Assembly: GCF_026914265.1 (NCBI RefSeq)
Contig: NC_069136.1
Location: 17,421,228-17,485,227 of the forward strand
Direction of reading: 5' to 3'
Source: Mya arenaria
Lineage: Eukaryota > Mollusca > Bivalvia > Myida > Myidae
DNA: 64,000 nucleotides
A model generated the notes under the pieces. That model saw only the letters and a list, made by a program, of their open reading frames with translations. It ran no database searches and was not told the DNA's origin. This document shows positions 1-12,200 of this stretch, piece by piece (within the stretch, counting starts at the first letter, position 1; every line of letters starts with the position of its first letter). Position numbers and translations under genes: made by a program.

Positions 1-401
1 GGCTTCCATAACTTTAATGTTGATATTTATTTTCTTGATGTTTACAACACATTAAAGTTATGGCGTAACTCCAGCGAACACATTCAAAACGGTAATATAC
101 AACGTGTTCGCTGAAGTTCTTTAGCTACAATTTTACCAGTGTACGAATCACAAGCTCGAATGAAAATGGTACGAAACTGCTTATAAAAATTAGACTTATT
201 GAAAAGGCAACTAAGGTAAAAGATAGTCATTCTCGCCATAAAGGATACATAACAGTTCAAGTAAAATTACCTTTGTTGACTGTCAGTCCCTGTGAAATGA
301 ATTGCAGTAGTATGAAGTAGTATGCGAAATCAATGTTTATTTACATGTGACGTCACCGGAAGTACACGTGTTATTTACAGGTTATATTAAACTAATATTT
401 T
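1..401. other. Gene-free flank
   Basis: AT-rich sequence with no convincing exon, RNA gene or repeat boundary. The last nine bases, TAATATTTT (393-401), are the left copy of the target duplication of the next element. Confidence 0.5.
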
Positions 402-2120
402 GGGCGATACTATTTCCCGGTCCCGGTCTCGTCCGGTCTCTGTTTTCCAAATTTTATAGTAGCTATCGGGCGTGATCAAAAAGGTGTTAATGACCGCGGG
501 GGGTAATAGGATTACAAAAGATTACAGTTGATTAAAACATTAGATATTTGATGATAATTATGTCACCATTTAGTTCATATTTTATATCAATCAAACATAT
601 AATAAAATAAGGTAAAGATAAAAACATGAAATATGCACATGTACTAAAATTAATGTCATGAATAACAAACACATTGTTGGTGTGGCTTTTTTTTCATTTT
701 AAATTCAGTTATAAGTATACTATTGATATTAAATAGTAATACAAAAAGAAACAATGTTTGACTACATGTAAATCAAATTTGTAGTTAACTCAGTACTTCA
801 GGAATTATATTATTTTTCTTTTGTTTAACTATTGAATTTGTTGCAGCAGATGCACTTCCACGACCAGTTGCCTTATGTATTTCTGCCAACTGATCGTCTA
901 ATTTTAATTTTTATGCAGACGCATTTCATGTGGAATCTTTTCTTGCATGTTCTATTCTCGCAAATAATTAAACTATCGACGAATTCTGGCATTTCACATG
1001 AACAGAATGTTTTTAATTTGAAAGTCAAAGGGATCGCGATTTTCATTTTCTTTATGAAACGGATTTTTTTTTCTAGACAGCTGACTAGATGTTCCCTCAT
1101 TTCACATACAACGAAATTGACATTTGTATTGACATAACCATTCTTAAAACAAAAATCCACAGCTTTATCAGTTGCAAAGACACCACAGGCATGTACATTT
1201 GGTTGTTATAGAAGACCTGGAACTTTTATAAGCTGAGATTTGTTACTTTTTATAAATTAGGAGCATCATAGTTCCACCGATCATGACGACTTTAAATAAA
1301 GATTCTTGTATCTTGTAAGTTATATTTCATTTGTAAAATAGCCTTCCGAATATTTCAGAAGTTTATTTATTATCATTTTTTTTGTCAAGAAACTCTTCAT
1401 AACAGGTTTATGACAATACACAATAATGTTATACCATGAAAGGTGTATATGCGTTATACAACGCGTGTCAGAGATTAGCGAATGTCCCTCGTTAAGGGCA
1501 TGATAAACGGATTAGCCAGTTTTTTATTACACACGCACGGCTACTGTTCGCTTCATACCCTAAAAATATTGTTGTTTATTATTAAGGCAATTTTATAGAA
1601 TAAATGATTGTTATGCAAAGGCTCTAATAATCTTGATTAGAAATAATACGATGATAACATATAACCAAATTCAAAAATAAATAAAATAATCAGCATCAGA
1701 TTTCTTAAACAGCTAGAGTTTTATTGCAAACTTCAAGTTGACAAATAAAATATATTCGGCTAAAGTCAATAATGACGAAGGTATTCAAATGTATTCAACG
1801 TTAGCGAATAGCACAAAATTATAAACGAAAAATGGAGACATAATATGTTGATTACTTAAGAATGGCGCAACTTCAAATAAACACTCTTCATCTAGTAGCT
1901 TTAACTTAAAAATAGTGTAGACCTATATCAACTTGCATAAATTAAGACATAATGTTTATATATATATTTAATACCATTTTGTTACAAATAAGATTGTCAA
2001 AATCGAGTTATAAACATCAGCAACGCAATCCGTTGCCTGGGGCCATACGTTATGAACTGGGAATTATGAGACCGGATGAGACCGGATTTTACGAGGAGAG
2101 ACCGGGAAATAGTATCGCCC
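402..2120. mobile_element. Non-autonomous Mutator-like DNA transposon
   Basis: The two ends are perfect inverted repeats of about 21 bp, starting GGGCGATACTATTTCCCGGT on the left and ending with its complement on the right. A 9-bp direct repeat, TAATATTTT, flanks both sides (393-401 and 2121-2129). Inside each end the motif CCGGTCTC recurs (about 424-440 and 2069-2095), like subterminal transposase-binding repeats. No transposase frame is visible in the 1.7-kb interior, so it would depend on a helper. A 9-bp duplication is typical of Mutator-like elements; that family call is inference. The perfect ends and duplication suggest a fairly young insertion. Confidence 0.85.
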
Positions 2121-2129
2121 TAATATTTT

Positions 2130-3286
2130 GAAAAGTCCTACTTCTTATGTTTTTCGTGTCGTCTCGATACATCTAAAAAAAAGTTTAAATTCCAGTCTGT
2201 TTTCATTATGAAATTCAATAAAATGCACTTAAGTAGGCATAACTAGTTAGTGAGTCTTCTACATCACTTGAAAATATATTGCTGTACTCCCTATTTGATG
2301 TAGGAAGCCGCGACAACTTGATCTTCGAGTTTCTTACCTATTCAATTACCACAAAATGTACTGTACAACCTACTTTATTTATAACATTATACTTTTTTGC
2401 ACTTCACATTTTCCAAAACAATTGAAAATAATAAGAAGTACATTTTCACGTGCCAATATTCGATCAGTGATGGCGGTTCAGGTGATGTGACTGTTGCGCA
2501 CCTCCACACCCATGCATATATTGTCAAAAACAAAGCAGAATAAAACTATGGAAAGACTCACCCATAATGTACCATTTCAGACCCAAAATAGGAGCACTTA
2601 CCCCACACCATCCTAACTCATTTATAAGTCGATTCTAGCGACACCCTAATTTGCGCCTTCTCTAGATAACGCCTAATTAATACTGGATCCGGCGCGTGCA
2701 GAAAGCCCTTTCCACAAAATCCGAAGAACAAGTGCTAATTAAATTGCGTCTGCGACACTGTCATGAAAGGGTCATCATTTCGACATCAGTTCACGGGTTG
2801 TTTTTGAACTTTGTTTGTGTGTTTTGTGTGTGTGTTTGTTGTTCATTTTTTATGATTTTTTTGGAGGAGGGGGTTGAAGGTGTCCCATTCCCGTGGCATG
2901 ATGTGCATTGGGTCCCGAGTATTCGACTTCAGGGACGTAGCCAGGCTTTGCTAAATGTTACGCACGAAAGGGGGCGGGTGTGGGACGGGTAATATCCATC
3001 GCTAGCCGGTTTGGGGTTCGAGTGGCCTCCCCAGGGAAAAATCGAAAATGGAACTACCTTGTTGAGCTCTGATGTGTATTTAAAGGGATTTATAGGTTCG
3101 AGGCCGCCGACTTTGTAGTTATCAAATGATTGCTTTAGGCTCAGTAAGCTATCCAGCTCAGAGAAGCAATGCTTACTTTAGCTGATCTTCCTTTTATTTT
3201 GGTATCATTTTTAGCTTAGACCTCGTCATTGATGCCATTTTTGGCCATATTTATTTTTTTCATTTTTCAAATTGATGTTACGCACA
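2130..3286. other. Intergenic, with repeat fragments
   Basis: No gene recognised. Around 2935-2975 a fragment reads GACGTAGCCAGG followed by GTTACGCAC; the same words, partly in the opposite orientation, recur beside the 36-bp tandem array at 3276-3430, so both may derive from one repeat family. Confidence 0.4.
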
Positions 3287-3430
3287 GGCGTAAATGCGTA
3301 TCGCTGGCTACGCTCCTGGACAGGCGTAAATGCGTATCGCTGGCTACGCCCCTGGACATGCGTAAATGCGTATCGCTGGCTACGCCTCTGGACATTCGTA
3401 AATGCGTATCGCTGGCTACGCCCCTGGACT
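3287..3430. repeat. 36-bp tandem repeat, four units
   Basis: Units start at 3287, 3323, 3359 and 3395. Each contains CGTAAATGCGTATCGCTGGC and ends in CTGGAC. Because 36 is a multiple of three, the array is open in more than one frame on both strands and makes spurious 12-residue peptide repeats. It ends about 340 bp upstream of the ZNFX1 start codon. Confidence 0.95.
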
Positions 3431-3574
3431 TGAATGGAATAAGTTTTCACGGAGTCCGGATTTTTGTTTAACCCTGAAAGACTTCTATATTGTAACTTTC
3501 TCACTATTCGCTATTTTATATTTAACAGGCTTAAAACGTTTAAATAATGATGACGCCACACAACAGTTTCTTAA

Positions 3575-3767
3575 TTTTCAAAATACATGGAAAACCAGCT
3601 CCGTATAGTTTTTCGAAATCCTTATTTTCATTGGCTTTGGCGCCATATTATCATAATTGTATGACGTAATTGCTGTAAGGAAAACCGTACTTTCGTTTTC
3701 GCATTTTCTGAAAAAGGTCGACTTGGCAATAGCCTAAATTGATAAAGTAACATGAATCTTCGCTGAA
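3575..3767 (+). promoter_or_regulatory. Putative ZNFX1 promoter and 5' UTR
   Basis: This stretch ends at the start codon and is recognisably repeated at about 18170-18330 in the second duplication unit. It has an inverted CCAAT box (ATTGG, 3630-3634), shared with the second unit (18227-18231), a CRE-like TGACGTAA (3662-3669) and an IRF-type element (3691-3700). No TATA box is evident. The transcription start cannot be placed from sequence alone. Confidence 0.55.
3689..3702 (-). promoter_or_regulatory. ISRE/IRF-like site
   Basis: Read on the - strand this is GCGAAAACGAAAGT, matching the GAAANNGAAA core of interferon-stimulated response elements. It lies about 70 bp before the ATG. The corresponding stretch in the duplicated promoter near 18290 no longer matches. 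Function is inference. Confidence 0.45.
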
Positions 3768-3802
3768 ATGGCGGATGGATTTGGTAGAGATGAGAATTAT
3801 AG
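3768..3802 (+). CDS. ZNFX1: ZNFX1 exon 1 (start exon)
   Basis: It encodes MADGFGRDENY plus two bases of an Arg codon and ends at a strong donor, AG|GTGAGT. An upstream ATG at 3752 is out after four codons, so the ATG at 3768 is preferred. Its phase (2) exactly matches the exon 2 acceptor. The second duplication unit has no recognisable counterpart. Confidence 0.75.
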
Positions 3803-6222
3803 GTGAGTTAAATTATTTCTATAATTTATATCATTAATATGTATGTCTACAGTACATGGCTAATTATATTCTTCCGGTATTTGCTCAATCTCATTAAAAT
3901 CATATCGTGACGTTCACTTCATTTCAATACGTTATGTTCATAGCGTAACGTCGTGAAGCGTGTATTGGGGATCTGATTTTAATGAGATTGGTATTTGCTG
4001 TAACACGTATGAGTACTAGAATATATATTATATAAAAAGTACACGACCCAAGGTCGTATTATGATGTAAGCCAGTGAGGTATTTATAATGATCATGGATA
4101 TTGTATCAATAATGTATAAGACAATTCAAATGATCAATCAATCTATAAAACCAGGGTGGGCGGACTATGTGCATAGTGTGTTCAAAAATAAGACAATTCG
4201 TGCTATGAATCCAATTGAGTTAAACATTTCAAAGTACATAACATTTACGTGTGATTCATTCAACTATTTATAGCTCAATCTATAAACGAGTACGTGAGTG
4301 TTATCAATACACATATTCAATTATCTTCCTATATTTTAGGTTGTTGACTAGCGTAAGATATCATTTGATATGGTGCAGATCTATGTGGACTGTTAATATC
4401 GTTGTCAGCGGTTACCAGGGGCGTATCTGAAGAATTTTCAGTTGTACGCCCGTACAACTCAAAAACGAGGTGTCGATTGCATTGATCCAAATATGTTTAA
4501 TGTGGTGGTGGTGGTGGGGGGGGGGGGGTCACCTTCGAATGCCTACAGTTATGAAAAAACCATGATCATGCTCTTTAAAAGATACCATTGAGTGGAATTT
4601 AGACAAACTTAAAGGGACTCGCTCATGGTTTGTAAAATGCACTTTTTATAACGAAACAAAGTGGTGCACATCATTAGGAGTGTTAAAACTTTTTTCTTTT
4701 TTCTTTTTTCTTTCTTGATTTTACTGGAGTTGGTTTGCACTCTACTAGATCCGAAATGTTTTTGAATACTTAAATTGTATTTATTCTTCGATTTCGATAT
4801 CATAGAGTAAGCTAAAGCTTTAAATAAGTGTTTCCAGATGCGTTATCGGGAAAACTTATTTTTGATCCCAGAACATGAGCAAGTGGCTAAAACTAGTTAA
4901 ACGATACATGTAAATACTACCCTGGCATGAGTCTTACTGATTTTCAGATTGAAGCACCGCCATTTCGGAGGAATCAAATAGATTTGTACGCCCGGGCGTA
5001 CTGGAGTATGCCGAAGTACGCCCCTTAAAAAAAATGGTCAATTCAGTTAACTTACATTTGAGATCGTCTGGCCTTTATCTTTAATTACATATTTTTCCAA
5101 GCCGTTGGTTTATCTTCAGGCCACGGCGTCCAATACGAGCTGGACTGCCTCTCCGACGGTATGACGACGGCGGCGACGCGTGGGATGATGAAGCTGACCG
5201 AGAGAGACGCGGCAGAGGGGGACGGGGCGGTGGAAGAGGTCAAGGTCGTGGTCGGGGCCGCGGGGTAGGGGGAGGGGGAGCGGGAGGAGCGACCCGCAGA
5301 CAACCACTAGACAAGAGGTTCCTGGAGAGGCTGGCGGAACGGGAGCCGGCGGATATACTTCAAACGATTTCCAACCCGCAGACGGAACTACGAGACGCTC
5401 TGGGCCGCAGCGCCAAGGAATACAATATGATCCCTCTACTGTTAAGGGTTCTTTCAGAGGCGTTCACGTGTAACTCGCAACCGGAGTGCCTCAACAGGGT
5501 CCTAATTATCATCAAAGAGGCAAAATTCTTCGACACAGGTAATACCAGTGTGTATATACCACGTGATAAATTGCGTTATAAATGCTTCGTCGGAAGGCAA
5601 TATGTTGCTTCGAATGAATACTTTAAACAAAGATAACTAAACTATTTCTTTACCATTTTAAATGAAACAGCTTGGTCTACGCCGCTTAAGGAGTCCCGCC
5701 TTCGGTCGGTTACCAGAGTTTGGTTGAGAGTTTAGTTTCTTAAAACATTTCGACAAATCTTTTCACAATACGGCCGTCTGACGGAGCACTGTCAAAACAT
5801 TATTTCGAAAACAAGTTTGTCAAAGTGTTTGATAAAACTAATCACCTTGTCAAACTCCGGTAATAAAACGAAGGCTGAGCTCTTTAAGCTGCATAGACTG
5901 CCCTTTGTTTCATTTAAAATGGTGTAGTAAAAGAAAAGTTATCTTTGTCTTTATTTTAAGCAAAATGTTGCCTTCCGACGTATCATATATGACGTAATTT
6001 ATCACATGGAATACACACACTGAATACAACACATTTAACCCACCTTGTATAATTTGTTCTCCAAAGTACATATATCCTTAAGTTCTCAATCCGATAAAGT
6101 GGTATTTCAACTGTATCATTATCATGATCAGTGTTGAAACGTCCATCGTTTACTATACACAGCTGGGACATTCAACTCCATGTGCACAGACACGAAAACA
6201 TATAGTTCATACAATGCACATT

Positions 6223-6296
<74 letters not shown>

Positions 6297-9200
6297 AAGA
6301 GCCGATAGGAAATGTATATTTTGTTCCTCAAATATGATAGAAGATGAGTATCATTTTATGTTGTGTTGTACATTTTACAGTAGACTACGTGTAAGATCTA
6401 ACTATCAAGGTATTGTGTCCTGGGTTTACATGCATATTTGTGTAAAGGCTTTCTTATTTAACACCTTTACGAGAAGAAAGCTTCTAAATCAAACGAAACA
6501 TATATCAAAGCTGCAAATGTGTGCGTGTTTATATTATATATGTCGCCATGGATGCTTGTATGCCGCTTGCGAATTAACTTTAAAATTTAACTTTGGTAAA
6601 CATTTTCATGGTTTTAGTGATGAACTACTGTATAGACATGCAGGGCGAGGACAGGCCGCACGTGCAGCGCGGGTTCCGACGCCCGCTTCGGGACATGGTC
6701 ACCGTCATGTCGGAGTTCGCCGAGAAAAACCCAACCTCTATCACGGAGATTGTAGGTATGTTTTAGCAGGAAGTTTTCTTTAGCTGGCATTTAAAATATG
6801 GTGTATACATATTTAAAAGAAACTCTTGTATTTCTTCACCCCGATAATTCAGAGATAGACCGCTCGCTTCGGGTGCGGAAAGTCTTGGGTTAAAACTTCG
6901 TCCGCGTCAAACCAAAAAACGTTAAAATATTGGACAAGTAGCTCCGTTGCCCAGCATTCGGCATTTAAAGGGTAGTACTAGGATACTGGTGTACTCAGTA
7001 ATGGTTCAACCCAGAAAAGTTGTATCCCGTGTATCAGTGCTTTATACCGAGCACGTTAAAGAACCAAGAGGTCTTTTCGGAAAGAGCTAGGGTATCTCAC
7101 TAGGATCTCTTGTATCTGACTCTGTTTCATGAAGTCTTCCAATGTCTGCGGGCAGACCTTGGGTGCGGGCAGACCTTGGTAATCTCAAATAAACAAAGTT
7201 CTTAGGACATTCCAACAACATGGAATTACGTGGGTACACAACTGTCAACGCACTTATCGGACGAACGTTTTTACGAATTAATTTTTCTCAGTAATTGTAC
7301 TAGTATATATTTCTAACCTAAGAGCCTTATTGGCCAGTTTTTGCTATAACAAGTAATACTTTCAATTATTTTTTTTGTGCTTTAACTTAAATCATTGATT
7401 TTACGATATTCTGTCGAACCTCGTTGTTACGATGGCCTATAGGTTCATTCGGAGCTCCTCGGCCATTTTATTGAACACAACGTCGGATGAAGTAGTTTGT
7501 ATTTATTTTAATTATATCATTACTTAAATGTAGTGTTTTAAAATTGTATTTATTGATCAAAGTTTAAACTGATTGCCAGCGAAGAGTATTATTGCAAACA
7601 TAATTAAGATTCCCAAGAGTTAAGTTATAAGGTTTAACTACTAAATAAAATTACTACGCGATCTACTTGCAAAGACTTAAATGTACCGCTTTTTGAGTAT
7701 GTAAACCGTCCAAATACATCCGAGGTTGTTTTCGATAAATGGCCGAGGAGTTCCGAATGACTATATGTTCTTTTACTCGGGCCTAAGGATTTCAGTAAGA
7801 TAGTAAACTGGCGTAATACCCCAATGCATATTCTTTCTCCAACCCTAGCTATGCTTAAGAAACTGATCGCAACAAGAGTGGCGTAACTTTGGGGAAGGGA
7901 GCGGGCACACCTCCATGTGGAAATACAAATTTTGTTTATATTAGCCTTAACTGGTGAAATTTTGGTGTATATATGACTATTTATTCAGCCGTAGTGAAGA
8001 TATTAACCGGGACAATTAATTTTCTTTAAGGTCTTCATACTATGCTTGAAATGGTCATAAATGGACTGCGCGAGACTACTAACGTCATTGATGAGGACAT
8101 ACTTAAACACTTCCGGTTACTGACAGAAACAAAGGAGAAACTTCTCCGAAAACGAACCGCTAAAAGGTGAGAGTCTAACCATGATCAGTTTAACGAAACA
8201 TGCAGTTACTGTATCCAGTGTATAAATTCAACCACGCGGTAAGTAATTAACTGTTTCGTACGATGTTGTCAATAGCAACGTTCAATAACTAGCGTTCAAT
8301 AACTAGTTTGCCTTATGAGTGAATTTCGTTGTAATTGATAGCTACTTAAATGTTCTGTTGACCCGTAATCTTTCGATATTGAAGTTTATGTTTAGAAACC
8401 AAAGGATATATTTTCGGACAGGGTACAAGAAGGTATATCCTCATCCTTCCATACTCTTTGTAAAAAATACGCAGTTCTTGCTTTGACCAAAACAACACTG
8501 GAGATTAGTACTATCAGTATATATATTGTTTTACCAACGCACAGTCGACGTAAAAAGATACAAATACAAGTTTTCTTTGCAGGCGAACGGTAACAGAGGA
8601 GCGGCAACAGCAGCAAGAGGGTGAGGAGCCGCCAAACGACTTTCGGGAAGTGGAGATCTTTCCCCAGACCGCCGACATGCAGGTAGCCCTGGAAAATCAC
8701 ACCTTAAAATGTAGTTATAACGTATTTAGAATGTATCATTGGCAGGGCTCGAACCCACAACCTCTTTGGCCAGAGGTGGAAACCTTAACCACGATACTAC
8801 TCACACTCAAATAACAGTTGTTGATAATGACTTAGATAAGTGTCATTTTAATATAGTTTTTTCTTTGATTATTATTGTTCCTGTGAAATCGATTGACGCA
8901 TCCGTACGTGTCTTCTACAACTTAAGGGCCTTCTACAGTGCAAAAGTGGGTTTTGACTTTTGAATGCCGAAAATTGACACGTTTTATTAGTTCCTGTTTT
9001 ATGACGTTACAGGGAACAATTTATTTCAGGAGTAAAACAAACTTCCATTGCGACATGTTTTGAGAAAAAAGGAGTTGACCAAATTTTATGAAAAAAGATT
9101 AGATTAGATTTTGGATCTAAAAGCATTTGCAACTTTTAACTATGTTCTTGTGCCAGAATGCCCGAGACTGCCCAATCATCAATGTCTTGTTGGTTCTTGG

Positions 9201-12200
9201 TGATATCTTCTCAAATAAGAAAGATGTTCAATAAAATAAAAGTGGAATAAATTAATTTCCTGGCTACAAAAATGCAAATATCTATTTTAAAAATGCAATC
9301 ACCAAAAAGCCACAAACAATATTGCTTGACGATATTGCTAGTGTTGACAACTTTGGCTTAAACCCATATTTATTTTGTATAACGACATTTCCCCCCAAAA
9401 TGCAAATGGTTTTTAAGTTTAAATCTGATAAGTCTTCCCTCGTAAACTTTTTCTTAACTCATAAGTTCACTTACAAAAGTTGCAACATATGTATATTTGT
9501 TGATTGCTAAATAATGAATCTTAAAACTAAATTAAAAACGAAATTTTTAAACATTTTTGTTTCGATCCTTCTAACGACTTTTGCACTAAGGAAGGCCCTT
9601 CTTAAGCAAAGAAATAAAAAATAATATATGCATTTCTTCATTTTGACTCTTTTCAAGTTGATTGTTTACACATTTTGTCAGGATTGAAATGAAAATTATG
9701 AAGCTGTTTTAGAACTATGTTGAAACCGAATACTAGCAATGGAATCTGTTTATAACTGAGTTAAACCGAAACGTACAATTCGCTAATATCACTAAAGCAC
9801 CTATAACTGCATCACCATTGTGAATTTTGTCTTTGTGTTTCCTTTTAACAGGATGACGATGACCGTTATTTGCGAGCCAACAAAGTACGTGGTCGGTACC
9901 GTGACGTTGATCACTATCTGGATGTTCAATTCCGATTACTGCGAGAGGACTTCATCGCCCCATTACGTGAAGGAGTAAGCGAGTATATACAGGCCATGAA
10001 CGAGAGAGGCAGACAGAGGAACGGTAAGCGCAATGTGACGATATATCACAATGTGAGTATTATCTCCCCTGAATGTGGAGACAACGGTTTATGTCACGTG
10101 ATACGATTTGACGTCAGCAGAATGGGTCACGTGCGTTGGCAGTCTTCGAAGCGCCTGATTTTTGGATCTCTGCTTAGCCTTTCATCCGACAACTTCAGGA
10201 CGTTCGTTTTTGCAACGGTGATGAATCGAGACCCAAAATCGCTTGTTAAAGGTATTGTCACTGTTCGCTTTGAATGCAAACAAGAAGAAACTAGAGCTTT
10301 GTTTGGACAATTGTTTACAATGGCAGAGACCACAGCTTACTTCGAATCATACAAACATGTATTGAAAGGTTTGCAGAACATGCGAGAAGCGGAGTTGCCA
10401 TTTCAAAGATACATTGTTGAATGTGAACGCCATGTGCAGCCACCTGCTTATCTTCGGAGGCGAGAAAACACATGCTTTGATCTTCGCCCTCTGGTAGATG
10501 AAGGAATCATTCTAAAAGACAACAGCCATTTGGAACACATACTTGCCGATGACGACGAAGACGAGGAGCCAATCACATACACGTTTAGTGAGCATTCACA
10601 AGAAGCTGAAGATGTGAAAGTTCTTGACAGAACAAGTTGGCCACCGGCTGATCTCCTTCACCTGGACGAGTCTCAGTTTAGAGCCATCCATACAGCCTTG
10701 ACAAAGGAATTTGTGATCACACAAGGGCCACCGGGAACCGGCAAGACCTATATTGGTCTCAAGATTGTGAAAGCTCTTTTGCACAATAAAGATGCCTGGA
10801 CTCGGAATCCTGACACTGGTTTGAAAGACAATAGACCCATGCTGATTGTGTGTTACACAAACCACGCGCTTGATCAGTTTCTCGAAGGCATTATTTCCTT
10901 TTACAAAGGAGACGTCGTTCGAGTGGGCTCGAGAAGCAACAGCGAAGTGCTCAAGCCCTACAACCTCCACAACTTTCGACAGAGATTTCGACATGAGAAA
11001 AAAATACCAGTTCAGATTTTCAAAGGACGCCGTGAGGCCAAGTATGAAATGGACTCTGTTACAACACAAATAAGACAAGTCAGTGCGCAGCTCCAGATTT
11101 CCACAACCAACATTATGAACGAAGATTTCTTGCGGCCATACATGGGAGAAGACCATTATCATTTACTGACAATAGGGTTTGAAATGATCCTTCAGGTTTA
11201 TCCCGAAGCAAGACAAGTCTTTCGACAAGGCCATTCTATCATTGTCGAATGGCTAGGAATTGGCAATCTCGCACCAATTGTAGAAATGGAGGCTAATATT
11301 GCAGCAGGGGATATGGTCTTGGATAATAATTTCGAGGACGGTAATGACCTGATTGAAGCTGAAGATGAGCTTGATGCTATTCAAGCGCAGCGACAATTGG
11401 ATGATAGAGATGAAGACGATGAAGGTGAGGACGGTGATGATGAAATCGATAGAATGATAAACGAGTTTAGGGATTCTGCCCTTACTGGTAAAAATTTGGT
11501 TGAATTTAAAGTGAAGGTTGCTGCAACAGCGCATCAGAAATCAGTTGCACTGGATGTAAATGCCCTCGATGAAAAGCCACAGAACACACAAGAAGGTGAA
11601 TGGAAGACCCAAAAGAAAGAGAGAAAGAAACAAAAGAGAAAACTGCAGATGAATCTGTCAAAAAACGAAGTCATGTCAGAAGAGGACCTTGCTGCTGTCA
11701 CGGACATTTGGCATATTTCCACAGAGGACAAATGGAAACTGTACAGACTTTGGATCAAGAAGTATCAAGACCACCAGCTTGAGAAAATTAAGGAGAAAGA
11801 AGAAGAGTTTGATGCTGCAGCTGCAAGGTATAAAGAGGCACTCATGCAGGAAGACAAGGAGATTATGCGACACTCAACAATTATAGGTATGACCACAACT
11901 GGAGCAGCTAGATATCAGCTAGTCTTACAGGAAATTCGATCTCGAATCGTTGTTGTTGAAGAAGCCGCGGAAGTTCTAGAAGCGCACATCATTACAACAC
12001 TGAGCAGAGGCTGTGAACACTTGATATTGATTGGTGACCACAAACAGCTGAAACCAAACCCGACAGTTTACAAATTGGCAACAGAATATAAACTGGACGT
12101 CTCTTTATTCGAACGCATGATAAACAATGGGATCCAATGTGACTGCCTGGAGCTTCAGCACCGAATGCGACCAGAGATTGCAGAACTGATAAAGCCCATT

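Noticed and set aside
832-1137. 101-codon frame inside the Mutator-like element as a transposase
   Set aside because: No transposase motif; a similar-length frame exists on the opposite strand by chance.
6124-6783. 219-codon + strand reading frame
   Set aside because: Mostly the (TA)n tract and intron; only its last part overlaps ZNFX1 exon 3, in a different frame.
8737-8815. Possible tRNA gene on the - strand
   Set aside because: A and B boxes are present, but the acceptor stem does not pair; called a SINE head.
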